Source: Nitrospira sp.
Lineage (GTDB): Bacteria; Nitrospirota; Nitrospiria; Nitrospirales; Nitrospiraceae
Reading direction: 5' to 3'
Assembly: GCA_016873495.1 (NCBI GenBank)
Contig: VGXC01000019.1
Location: forward strand, 1-63,183
DNA length: 63,183 bases
The position numbers and the translations under genes are program-made. This document shows positions 17,217 to 24,809 of the stretch, one piece after another. The first letter of the stretch is position 1; every line of letters starts with the position of its first letter. The notes below the pieces were generated by a model. It saw nothing but the letters and a program-made list of their open reading frames with translations. It made no database searches and was not told the DNA's origin.

Positions 17217-17735
17217 CTACTCCTCTGCGTCGGCGCTGGTCGGCGTTTTTGCCAGCACGATCGCCCCAATGATGGCGCCCAATAGAAACACCCCGACGAT
17301 TTCGAACGGGAGCAAATAATCGCTGAACATCTTGATGCCGACCGCGTAACTATCTCCGTCCTTCAACACGACCTCGGCCGGCGCATCGCCCTTCGCCCCT
17401 GCATAGGGAGACCGGAGCAGCAGGATCAGCAGTTCACCGCAAACCGCCGCCGCCGCAAACAGAATCACCGCGTAGCGGGAATGAAGATAGCGTTCGTCGG
17501 TCTTGAGGTTCAGCAGCATCAGCACGAAGAGATAGAGGACCAGAATCGCCCCCGCATAGACGATAACCTGCACGGCGAACAGAAATTCGGCATTCAGCAG
17601 GACGAATAGCCCCGCCACGTGCAACAGCAAAGTCAGCAACGCCAGGCCGCAATGGACCGGGTTGCGCAGTGCCACCGTGAGCAGGCCCGCGGCAATGCTC
17701 ACGAGCGAGAAGTAGACGAAAAAGAACAGTGCCAT
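17217..17735 (-). CDS. nuoJ: NADH-quinone oxidoreductase subunit J
   Basis: The 172-residue protein has five hydrophobic helices. It carries the typical NAEFLFAVQVIVYAGAILVLYLFVLMLLNL core, which includes the pi-bulge TM3 region of NuoJ. It ends with a short polar tail. The gene lies 13 bp after nuoI and before nuoK, the standard order. Confidence 0.95.
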   Translation of the reverse strand: MALFFFVYFSLVSIAAGLLTVALRNPVHCGLALLTLLLHVAGLFVLLNAEFLFAVQVIVYAGAILVLYLFVLMLLNLKTDERYLHSRYAVILFAAAAVCGELLILLLRSPYAGAKGDAPAEVVLKDGDSYAVGIKMFSDYLLPFEIVGVFLLGAIIGAIVLAKTPTSADAEE

Positions 17736-17748
17736 GAGCCTTTTGGGT

Positions 17749-18348
17749 TTATGTCAAATGCTTCGGCGGCGGCTGTGTCGCCTTCAGCACCGACTGGGGG
17801 AAAAAATACCGGTACTCCCGACTCGATTGGTCGTCCTTCTCCTGATGATGGGCGACCAAATATTTTTTTGCGTCGTCGATATATCGTTCGCCGATCTGAT
17901 ACAGCCGCTGCTTGTCGAATAGGAGGGTCCGCTTGTCGTGCGTGGAATACTCGTACATTTTGGTCATAGCCAGCGCGTTGACCGGGCAGGCCTCCACGCA
18001 ATAGCCGCAAAAGACGCATTTCGTGATGTCGATATAGAATTCGCTCGCATACCGCTGGAGCGGGCGGTCCCGATCCTCGGTGCTGATGACTTTGATGCAA
18101 TGGGACGGACAGGCGGCTTCGCACAGGTCACAGCCCACACACCGTTCCCGCCCGTCGTCGTACCGCAGCAGGCCCAGCGCCCCGCGATGGGTGTCGGGAA
18201 TGGTCCGCTGCTCCCGTGGGTACTGGAAGGTGATCGGCTTGTAGAACATGTGCTTGAACGTGACTTTCATCGCGTCCCAGATCTCATAGAACAGGGCGGC
18301 CTCAAGGAGCTTCTTGGTCAATGTTCCAACACTCACGTCAGACTCCAA
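17749..18348 (-). CDS. nuoI: NADH-quinone oxidoreductase subunit I (2x[4Fe-4S])
   Basis: The 199-residue protein carries two ferredoxin-type cluster sites. One is C70-x2-C73-x2-C76-x3-C80 and the other C111-x2-C114-x2-C117-x3-C121, corresponding to clusters N6a/N6b. The N-terminal amphipathic part MKVTFKHMFYKPITFQYP docks on the membrane arm. The frame starts at TTG, or at GTG four codons later. In the usual order nuoH precedes this gene; here the gap to nuoG is only 74 bp and holds no nuoH. Confidence 0.96.
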   Translation of the reverse strand: MESDVSVGTLTKKLLEAALFYEIWDAMKVTFKHMFYKPITFQYPREQRTIPDTHRGALGLLRYDDGRERCVGCDLCEAACPSHCIKVISTEDRDRPLQRYASEFYIDITKCVFCGYCVEACPVNALAMTKMYEYSTHDKRTLLFDKQRLYQIGERYIDDAKKYLVAHHQEKDDQSSREYRYFFPQSVLKATQPPPKHLT

Positions 18349-18352
18349 TCAA

Positions 18353-18430
18353 GGTTGAGGCTGAGGTTAAGGTTGAGTGAACCATGATGCTGCCCCCGCA
18401 TTTGCTCAACCTCAGTCTCAACCTAAACCT
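18353..18430. repeat. facing hexamer repeats (nuoG-nuoI gap)
   Basis: GGTTGA-GGCTGA-GGTTAA-GGTTGA at 18353-18378 is answered by the complementary series CTCAAC-CTCAGT-CTCAAC-CTAAAC at 18405-18430. The two can pair as a long stem across a ~26-nt loop. The period here is 6, unlike the 7 in the other gaps. The right arm runs into the last codons of nuoG. Confidence 0.7.
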
Positions 18431-21134
18431 TCTCGATTGATACCGCTGTCAGCTTGAACGAAGGCACACCGGTCACCGAGTCCACCTCGACGGCCATCAG
18501 ATCCTTGACCGGCGGTTCATTGAAATGTTCGGGGAAGAAGCAGGCCCCAGGCAACAGGGTCTGGTCCGCTTGCACTCCCAGCGCCAGCGAGCCCTGTTCC
18601 GAACTCACGCGCACCCGCGCCCCGTCGCCCAAGCCCAAGCGCTCCATGTCCTGCCCGTTCATACGGAGCTTGCCAGTATTCGGCGCGATCTTAATCAAGC
18701 CCGAGGCTTGGGTGGACAGTTTGCCCGAATGGTAGAGGAGCTGCCCCATCACAAGTCCGAAGGGACGGCCCTTGTCTCGCGCGGCCGCCGATGCGCCCCC
18801 TCCGTACCGACCAGCCAGGTTCGACACATAAGCGTTGGACAAGTACGCCTCCGGCTTCGGCCCGATTTTTTTGGGCTGCCCCAGGTTATAGTAGCCGGGC
18901 AGCAGCTTCATGATTTCGTTTTGAATATCCTGCGGGGATTCGTAGCTCAATTCATAGCCAAGCCCGCTGGCCAGCGCGGTCATGATGTGCCAGTCCGGCA
19001 GACTCTCTCCGATCGGGTCCATGGTCTGGCGAATACGCTGGACCTTGCCTTCCTGATTTGTCACCGTTCCGTCCTTTTCCGCGAAGGTGCAGGCCGGCAG
19101 AACGAAATGCGCCATCTTTGCCGTTTCGGTGAGAAACGGGTCCTGGACCACCAGCAAATCCAGTTTCGCCAGGGCTTCCTTGACACCAAACGAAGCCGGC
19201 AGCGTCGCCAACGGGTTTTCCCCGATGACATACAGCGCTTTGATCTGACCATTGCGACAGCGATTGAGGATTTCCGTCAAATGCGCGCCCTTGCCGGTCG
19301 GCGGAAGCATGGCCGGCTTGTCCTTGCCCCAAGCCTTGGAGAACTTGGCTCTTGCCGCTTCATCGTCGAACCGGGCCTGGCCCGGCAGGAACTCAGGCGC
19401 AGCACCCAAGTCCATCGCACCCTGCTCGTTGGCCTCCTCGACCACGGTGTTGATTCCACACCCGGGCCGGCCCAGCTTGCCGGTGATCCAGGCCAAGTCG
19501 ATCAGGGTCAACACGTCTTGATACCCGCCGGCACGGCGGACGATCCCCTCCCCACAGATGATCACAGCGCGCGGGGCTTCCGCAAAGACCGAAGCGGCTT
19601 CATGGATTTGTGCGACCGACACCCCCATCTGCGCGGCGATGGCATCCAGCGACAGCCCGGCCACCGCTTGCTTGAGAGCCGCAAAGGCCCCTGGGTACTT
19701 TCCGACCGCCTCGTCGTCCACCAGGTCCTGCTCGAGCACGGACTTGACGAGCCCCTGCGCGAACAGGCCCTCCGTGCCGGGCTTGACCAGCATCGGATGC
19801 GACGCGAGCTTGGCCATGTTGGTGTTAGCCGAGTCCACCACAATCACTTGAGCGTGATAGACGCGGATCGCTTCCTTAACCCGGATGCTCGCCACCGGGT
19901 TGGTTTCGGTGATGTTCGATCCGATCACAAGGATGGCCTTGGCCTTGGTGATGTCCTCGGAGTCGTTGGTCATCCGCCCGACGCCCAAGGCCTGCCGGAG
20001 CGCATGCACGAAGTTGGCGTGGCCGTAGCGCGCACTGCTGTCCAACTGGTTGGTCCCGATCGCCACGCGCATGACTTTCTGGAACAGATAGAGTTCCTCG
20101 TTGGTGCAGCGCGCCGTGATGAGCCCGGCGATCGCGTTCGGCCCATGCTGGGCCTTGATCGCCGCCAGACGATCCACGACCTGATGCATGGTCTCCAGCC
20201 AGGGGGCTTCGGACAACCGTCCATCCCGCCGCGCCAGCGGCTGGCGCAGCCGGGCCTGGCTGTCGATGAACTGGAACCCGAACCGGCCGCGCACGCAGAG
20301 GCCGCCGTGCCCTTTGGCCGTCTCGGCCCGGTCACCCCACTTGTTTTTCCAGGAAAGCGGAGCGGTCACGCGGACCACTTCCGTGTCCTTGGTCTCCACG
20401 TACATCTGGCAGCCGTCGCCGCAGTAATTGCAGGTGGTCGTGGTCTTTTTGAGCTGCCAGGGCTTGTAGAGATATTTGGAAAACTTGTTGGTGATCGCCC
20501 CCACGGGGCAGACCGCCAGGCAGTCGCCGCAGAATTCGCAGGAGAGGGCCACGTCCCCCTTCGCAACTACCTGGGTGAACCCGCCCTTTTTGGTGAACTG
20601 CAAGGCGTCGATCATCAGCACGTCCTTGCAGATGTTGATGCACTCGCCGCAGGCGATGCAGCGGTTCATGTTGAAATCCAGCACCAGGCTGCGGGTGTCC
20701 TCCGGGATCAGCTTTTGTTTGGCATTGGCCAGGTTGGTCACCTGATGCTGAAAAGCCATGTCTTGCAGCTCGCAATGCCCGTCCGCATCGCAGACCGGAC
20801 AGTCCAACGGGTGCACGGAGAGGTGCTTCTCCACGGCTTTCTTGCGGGCCAGGAAGAGATCGTCGCCTTCCGTCCGGATGATCATGCCGGCGGTCGCCTT
20901 GGCCGTGCAGGAACGGACCGGCGCCTTCTTGCCTTCCTGCATCACCAGGCACATGCCGCAGGAGCCGAACGGGTCGAACGTATAGTGGTAGCACATGGCC
21001 GGGATGATCTTGCCCGTGCTGGAGATGACGTCGTAGAGCGACACTCCGTCCTTGGCCGTGACCGTGAGACCGTCGATGGTCAGCTCGATCGTCGCCGCTT
21101 CGACGTCCGGATTGGTGGCTGGCTTCAGTCCCAT
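18423..21134 (-). CDS. nuoG: NADH-quinone oxidoreductase subunit G (molybdopterin-fold Fe-S subunit)
   Basis: The 903-residue subunit has an N-terminal [2Fe-2S] site (C48, C59, C62, C76). A His-Cys3 [4Fe-4S] site (H108, C112, C115, C121) follows. Two further [4Fe-4S] sites are C159/162/165/169 and C199/202/205/209. An N7-type site (C235, C238, C242, with C280 as a possible fourth ligand) opens a formate-dehydrogenase-like domain that runs to the C terminus. It passes electrons toward NuoI and NuoB. NuoE and NuoF, which would supply NADH electrons to it, are not in the window. The start has GAGG close upstream. Confidence 0.96.
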   Translation of the reverse strand: MGLKPATNPDVEAATIELTIDGLTVTAKDGVSLYDVISSTGKIIPAMCYHYTFDPFGSCGMCLVMQEGKKAPVRSCTAKATAGMIIRTEGDDLFLARKKAVEKHLSVHPLDCPVCDADGHCELQDMAFQHQVTNLANAKQKLIPEDTRSLVLDFNMNRCIACGECINICKDVLMIDALQFTKKGGFTQVVAKGDVALSCEFCGDCLAVCPVGAITNKFSKYLYKPWQLKKTTTTCNYCGDGCQMYVETKDTEVVRVTAPLSWKNKWGDRAETAKGHGGLCVRGRFGFQFIDSQARLRQPLARRDGRLSEAPWLETMHQVVDRLAAIKAQHGPNAIAGLITARCTNEELYLFQKVMRVAIGTNQLDSSARYGHANFVHALRQALGVGRMTNDSEDITKAKAILVIGSNITETNPVASIRVKEAIRVYHAQVIVVDSANTNMAKLASHPMLVKPGTEGLFAQGLVKSVLEQDLVDDEAVGKYPGAFAALKQAVAGLSLDAIAAQMGVSVAQIHEAASVFAEAPRAVIICGEGIVRRAGGYQDVLTLIDLAWITGKLGRPGCGINTVVEEANEQGAMDLGAAPEFLPGQARFDDEAARAKFSKAWGKDKPAMLPPTGKGAHLTEILNRCRNGQIKALYVIGENPLATLPASFGVKEALAKLDLLVVQDPFLTETAKMAHFVLPACTFAEKDGTVTNQEGKVQRIRQTMDPIGESLPDWHIMTALASGLGYELSYESPQDIQNEIMKLLPGYYNLGQPKKIGPKPEAYLSNAYVSNLAGRYGGGASAAARDKGRPFGLVMGQLLYHSGKLSTQASGLIKIAPNTGKLRMNGQDMERLGLGDGARVRVSSEQGSLALGVQADQTLLPGACFFPEHFNEPPVKDLMAVEVDSVTGVPSFKLTAVSIEKV

Positions 21135-21144
21135 AAAACCTCAG

Positions 21145-21193
21145 AGCTATGAGCCATCAGCTATCAGCCGTCAGCTCTTGGCTGAAGACTGAC
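21145..21193. repeat. heptamer tandem repeat (nuoD-nuoG gap)
   Basis: The units AGCTATG-AGCCATC-AGCTATC-AGCCGTC-AGCTCTT are followed by the opposite-sense GGCTGAA-GACTGAC. They occupy nearly all of the 69-bp spacer. Confidence 0.7.
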
Positions 21194-21203
21194 CGCTTCC
21201 TGG

Positions 21204-22451
21204 CTATCTATCGCACTCCCCCATCACGATGTCGTAAGTCCCAAAGATCGTGACCGCGTCCGCGATCATGTAGCCGCGCGACATGAAATCGAACGCCCCC
21301 ATATGAATAAATGACGGGGCGCGGATCTTCAACCGGTAGGGCTTCCCGCCCCCCTGGCTGACGATGTAGAAACCCAATTCGCCCTTGTGGGCCTCGGTCC
21401 CGCAATAGATCTCGCCCTTGGGCGCATCAAAGCCCTGCGAGAACAGCTTGAATTGCTGGATCATGGACTCCAGATTCGTGAAGACTCGATCCTTGGGCGG
21501 CAGGGTCACGCTAGGCACCTCGGCCATGACCGGGCCCTCCGCCGGCATCTGATCGAGACACTGTCTGATGATCTTGACGCTCTCGCGCATCTCCTCGATC
21601 CTGATCCAGTACCGGTCGTACGTGTCGCCGTTCTTGCCCACCGGCACGCTGAATTCGCAGCGGGGATAGGCCGCATAAGGCTCATATTTGCGGAGATCGT
21701 AGTCCACGCCCGAGCCGCGCAGCGTCGGTCCGCTGAGCCCGAAATTGACCGCGTCCTCCGCCGAAATCACCGCCACGCCCTTGGTGCGCGCGACCCAAAT
21801 CCGGTTCTTCTCCAGAAACACCACATACTCGTCGATCAAGGGCAGAAAGTAGTCCAGGAACCGTCGGAGCTTGTCGAGCAGGGACGGCGTAAAGTCCCGC
21901 TCCACCCCGCCAATCCGGTACCAGCTGGTCGTGAGGCGGGCGCCGCAGAGCTCGTCGAACCAATCCAGCAGAATCTCCCGGTCGCGGAAGGTGTAGAAGA
22001 AGACCGTCATCGCGCCGATGTCCAGCGCCTGAGTCCCTAACCAGAACTGGTGCCCGATGATCCGCTGCACCTCCGCCACGATCGTGCGCAGGTACTCGGC
22101 CCGCTCCGGCACCGTGATGTTCATCAGCTTCTCGACCGCGCGGCAGTATGCGAAGTTGTTGTACATCGCGCAGACGTAGTCCAACCGGTCCGTGTGCGGG
22201 ATGAACTGGTGGTAGGTCCCCTCCTCGGCCAGCTTCTCGACCCCCCGGTGCAGGAAGCCCATGACCGGCGTGGACTTGGTGATCCGCTCGCCCTCCAGTT
22301 CCAGAATCACCTTCAACACCCCGTGCGTGCTCGGATGCTGCGGCCCCATGTTCAGGAGCAGCTCTTCGGTGCGCACTAGGGGAAGCGACTCGGTTTCCGG
22401 CCGCTCCGGATCGACTTTATAGACGGTGGTCCGCTGGTCGTCGAGTTGCAT
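21204..22451 (-). CDS. nuoD: NADH-quinone oxidoreductase subunit D (49-kDa)
   Basis: The 415-residue quinone-site subunit has the family hallmarks NMGPQHPSTHGVLKVILELEGE, GFLHRGVEKLAE, YVCAMYNNFAYCRAVEKL and a C-terminal FDFMSRGYMIADAVTIFGTYDIVMGECDR. It is not fused to NuoC. It ends right before the nuoG spacer and begins 7 bp after nuoC. Confidence 0.97.
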   Translation of the reverse strand: MQLDDQRTTVYKVDPERPETESLPLVRTEELLLNMGPQHPSTHGVLKVILELEGERITKSTPVMGFLHRGVEKLAEEGTYHQFIPHTDRLDYVCAMYNNFAYCRAVEKLMNITVPERAEYLRTIVAEVQRIIGHQFWLGTQALDIGAMTVFFYTFRDREILLDWFDELCGARLTTSWYRIGGVERDFTPSLLDKLRRFLDYFLPLIDEYVVFLEKNRIWVARTKGVAVISAEDAVNFGLSGPTLRGSGVDYDLRKYEPYAAYPRCEFSVPVGKNGDTYDRYWIRIEEMRESVKIIRQCLDQMPAEGPVMAEVPSVTLPPKDRVFTNLESMIQQFKLFSQGFDAPKGEIYCGTEAHKGELGFYIVSQGGGKPYRLKIRAPSFIHMGAFDFMSRGYMIADAVTIFGTYDIVMGECDR

Positions 22452-22458
22452 GGCGCTG

Positions 22459-22956
22459 TTACTGGGCCCCTTCGTTCAGGAATTCGAACGTGTCCCGCCA
22501 GCCCTTCCCTTGCAACGGGAAATCTTTGCGCAGCGGATAGCCTTCCGTATACTCATCCGGCATCAGGATGCGGCGTAAATCCGGGTGGTTGCGGAAGCGG
22601 ATCCCCATCATGTCGTAGACTTCCCGCTCCATGAAATCCGCGCCCTTCCAGATGTCGGTCAAGGAATCCACCGTGCAATCCGCTTCGGACACGCGCGTCT
22701 TGAGCCGGATGCGATGCCGCTTCCGAATCGAGTAGAACTCCCAGACCACCTCGAACCGTTCGTCGTCATCGGGCCAGTCCACGGAGCTGACGTGCACGAT
22801 GTAATCGAAATCCATGCCGGGATCATCGTGCAGGAACCGCGCGACGTCGTGCAGCGCCTTGGGCGTCACGGTGACTGCCAGGTCGCCGCGCCACTCCACG
22901 GCCTTGACGAGGCCCTCGGGAAATTCCTGCTGGATGCGCTCCGCTAGTGCATGCAT
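22459..22956 (-). CDS. nuoC: NADH-quinone oxidoreductase subunit C (30-kDa)
   Basis: The 165-residue product (MHALAERIQQEFPEGL...) carries the NuoC signature YDMMGIRFRNHPDLRRILMPDEYTEGYPLRKDFPL. A longer frame reaches a TTG at 23010, but its 18 extra codons run through a heptamer DNA repeat and do not look like NuoC. The ATG at 22956 is therefore preferred although its ribosome site is weak. Confidence 0.94.
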   Translation of the reverse strand: MHALAERIQQEFPEGLVKAVEWRGDLAVTVTPKALHDVARFLHDDPGMDFDYIVHVSSVDWPDDDERFEVVWEFYSIRKRHRIRLKTRVSEADCTVDSLTDIWKGADFMEREVYDMMGIRFRNHPDLRRILMPDEYTEGYPLRKDFPLQGKGWRDTFEFLNEGAQ

Positions 22957-22970
22957 ACGGCAATGCTCAA

Positions 22971-23040
22971 TTGTGAATGATGAATTCGACAGAAAAGCCG
23001 CGATTTCCAATTAACCATTGAACATTCAACATTGAAAATT
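22971..23040. repeat. facing heptamer repeats (nuoB-nuoC gap)
   Basis: TGAATGA-TGAATTC near 22974-22987 faces AACCATT-GAACATT-CAACATT-GAAAATT at 23013-23040. The right series is a clean period-7 run ending at the nuoB stop. Confidence 0.65.
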
Positions 23041-23554
23041 ACGCCTTCACGGCGTCTGGCTGCTTGGTGAACACCCGCTTCTGCATGATGCGCTCCTGCA
23101 ACTTCAGGATCCCATCGAAGAGCGCCTCGGGAGTCGGCGGGCAGCCCGGAACATAAATGTCCACCGGCACGAACCGGTCCACCCCCTGCACCACACTGTA
23201 GCTGTCGTAGATATTGCCGGACGTGGCGCAGGAGCCCATGGCGATCACATACTTGGGCTCGGGCATTTGGTCGTAGATTTTCCGGATGACGGGCGCCATC
23301 CGCCGACAGACGGTTCCTGCCACGATCATCAGGTCCGATTGACGGGGAGAAGCCCGGAACACGCCGGCCCCGTAGCGATCCATGTCATAGCGTGAGGAAA
23401 CGGCCGCGATCATCTCGATCGCGCAGCACGCCAACCCGAAGGTCATCGGCCAGAGCGAGCCTTTGCGCGCCCAGTTGACAGCCTTCTCGACCGTCGTCGT
23501 GATGACATCCAGGTCCCCGTCCTTTTCGTGCCGCCCCAGCTGTATCAGTCCCAT
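23039..23554 (-). CDS. nuoB: NADH-quinone oxidoreductase subunit B (N2 cluster)
   Basis: The 171-residue subunit carries the N2 ligands: the adjacent Cys pair in [11 protein letters not shown], Cys in AMGSCATSG and Cys in [11 protein letters not shown]. It transfers electrons to quinone together with NuoD. Length and motif spacing are normal. Confidence 0.97.
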   Translation of the reverse strand: MGLIQLGRHEKDGDLDVITTTVEKAVNWARKGSLWPMTFGLACCAIEMIAAVSSRYDMDRYGAGVFRASPRQSDLMIVAGTVCRRMAPVIRKIYDQMPEPKYVIAMGSCATSGNIYDSYSVVQGVDRFVPVDIYVPGCPPTPEALFDGILKLQERIMQKRVFTKQPDAVKA

Positions 23555-23577
23555 CTCTTACCTCTAACGGTGAACGC

Positions 23578-23642
23578 AGAATGATGAATGCCGAATTGAA
23601 GAACTCTTCCGTTCATCATTCATACTTCATCGTTCAGCATTC
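23578..23642. repeat. facing heptamer repeats (nuoA-nuoB gap)
   Basis: TGATGAA-TGCCGAA near 23583-23596 faces a clean series TTCATCA-TTCATAC-TTCATCG-TTCAGCA at 23612-23639. It lies directly upstream of nuoB. Confidence 0.65.
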
Positions 23643-23643
23643 C

Positions 23644-23848
23644 CATCAATCCCACTCCAGCGCCTTTGTACTGGCTCACTATTCTTGCTTCACCCGTCCT
23701 TCAGCGAGAAGGCGGATGGGTGGTCTCGTCGGCTCCAACTGCGCGCATGGAGCGAGCACCGCTGAGGTGGGGGCTCTGCGAGCAAAGGAGGCGACAAAGC
23801 CGCCCCTCCACGCCCCACACTAATCCCATTCGAGCGCCCCCTTTTTCC
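23644..23848. repeat. ~150-bp insertion bounded by duplicated nuoA 3' end
   Basis: On the minus strand the stop region of nuoA (KKGALEWD and stop, 23820-23848) is repeated at about 23646-23668 as KALEWD and stop with a few mismatches. Between the copies lie about 150 bp (roughly 23670-23818) with no gene, including GGCGGCTTTGTCGCCTCC. The arrangement looks like insertion of a small non-coding element with duplication of about 20 bp that preserved the nuoA stop. Confidence 0.45.
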
Positions 23849-24203
23849 AGGCGTAGACATAGGCAACGAGGAAGAGCGCGATGAAGATCAGCATCTCGAC
23901 CAGGCCGACAAATCCGATCTTGTAAAAGGTCACGGCCCAGGGATACAGAAAGATCACTTCGATGTCGAAGATCACGAACAGCATCGCAAAGATGTAGTAC
24001 CGGACAGGGAAGGGCATCCTGGCGTCGGAAAAGGGCTCGCTCCCGCACTCATAGGCGCTGAGCTTTTCCGCATCCGGATACTTGGGCTGGACCAGATAGC
24101 TGATCGCCAGCGTCACGACGCCGAAGGCCAGCGCGATGACGATGAAGAGCAGGATCGGGAAATAGCGAGTCAAATACTCGAGGAGCAACTCGGTGCCGCT
24201 CAC
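23820..24203 (-). CDS. nuoA: NADH-quinone oxidoreductase subunit A
   Basis: The 127-residue protein has three transmembrane helices. It carries the conserved loop KLSAYECGSEPFSDARMPFPVRYYIFAMLFVIFDIEVIFLYPWAV, including the quinone-site Cys/Glu region. It is first in the operon, with a candidate promoter 45-75 bp upstream. Confidence 0.96.
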   Translation of the reverse strand: MSGTELLLEYLTRYFPILLFIVIALAFGVVTLAISYLVQPKYPDAEKLSAYECGSEPFSDARMPFPVRYYIFAMLFVIFDIEVIFLYPWAVTFYKIGFVGLVEMLIFIALFLVAYVYAWKKGALEWD

Positions 24204-24227
24204 AAAACCCCCGCTCCCAACACCTTG

Positions 24228-24277
24228 ACTTCCAATGGAAGTTCGGCATTTTAGTCGTGCCCATCTGCCAATAGCAA
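24228..24277 (-). promoter_or_regulatory. candidate nuo operon promoter and operator
   Basis: On the minus strand TTGCTA (24272-24277) and TAAAAT (24248-24253) are 18 bp apart. Just downstream, over the expected start of transcription, lies a 7-bp-arm palindrome ACTTCCA-A-TGGAAGT (24228-24242) that could bind a regulator. No other promoter of similar quality was seen before nuoA. Confidence 0.45.
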
Positions 24278-24429
24278 GCGCACAAAGGACCTACGGCTTA
24301 GGAACCGAAAGCCCTAGCCCGGAACACGCCCCCCCTCTCATCGTTTTGTTTTTTAAGTGATCCTGGTCCGGAGGCGGATCGGAGTCGGCGGCGGTTGGCA
24401 AACCGATGGGGACCGTAACGGCAGGCTGA

Positions 24430-24639
24430 TCAGGCCTGCTCTGGTCGCTTGCGCATCTTGTCCTGAGGCGTCCGCAACCCCAGCGGAGCCTCGCCTGATG
24501 CGGCATCCCACTCGGCTTGGAGGGGGAGCCGCGCTTTCGCCTTGTTCCGCCGGTGAATTTGAGTTTCTATGCGACGGGGCTGCGGCCCGGGAAGGCTGGC
24601 TGGTTTCGGACGGTTGGGCTTGGGATCAGGGGCCATGGC
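24430..24639 (-). CDS. small basic proline-rich protein, unknown
   Basis: The 69-residue frame (MAPDPKPNRPKPASLPG...GLRTPQDKMRKRPEQA) has GAGGG six nt before its ATG and a codon choice like that of its neighbours. It contains no hydrophobic segment and is rich in Pro, Arg and Lys. I recognise no family. It is the only coding candidate in the 607-bp stretch between nuoA and the OmpA-family gene. The remainder of that stretch holds only the two promoters listed. Confidence 0.45.
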   Translation of the reverse strand, partial: AMAPDPKPNRPKPASLPGPQPRRIETQIHRRNKAKARLPLQAEWDAASGEAPLGLRTPQDKMRKRPEQA

Positions 24640-24747
24640 GTCCCTCACGAAGAGCATCCGATTACGCATCACGGGGCACTGCACGCTAGCACCAGCAGAA
24701 ACCGCCTGTCAAACCGTCGGATTGCGTAGGAGCATTGTCGTCTTGGC

Positions 24748-24775
24748 TTGACAATGATCGTCAGTTTGCTATGGT
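24748..24775 (+). promoter_or_regulatory. candidate promoter of the OmpA-family gene
   Basis: TTGACA (24748-24753) is followed after 16 bp by TATGGT (24770-24775). Transcription would start near 24782, which disfavours in-frame starts before that point. Confidence 0.5.
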
Positions 24776-24809
24776 TACGCCCATGTCCTGGCTTTGGCGT
24801 CAGCGGCCC

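Noticed and set aside
18349-18422. nuoH between nuoG and nuoI
   Set aside because: The gap is 74 bp and contains only facing repeats.
18525-21152. Plus-strand open frame of about 875 codons opposite nuoG
   Set aside because: Antisense to NuoG with five recognisable cluster sites; no family resemblance and shadow composition.
11484-23642. CRISPR arrays or a single dispersed repeat family in the nuo gaps
   Set aside because: Units are 6-7 nt without spacers and each gap has its own word, so neither CRISPR nor a single family fits.
23581-23884. Two plus-strand frames of 70-80 codons between nuoA and nuoB
   Set aside because: They run through heptamer repeats and into antisense nuoA and lack ribosome sites.
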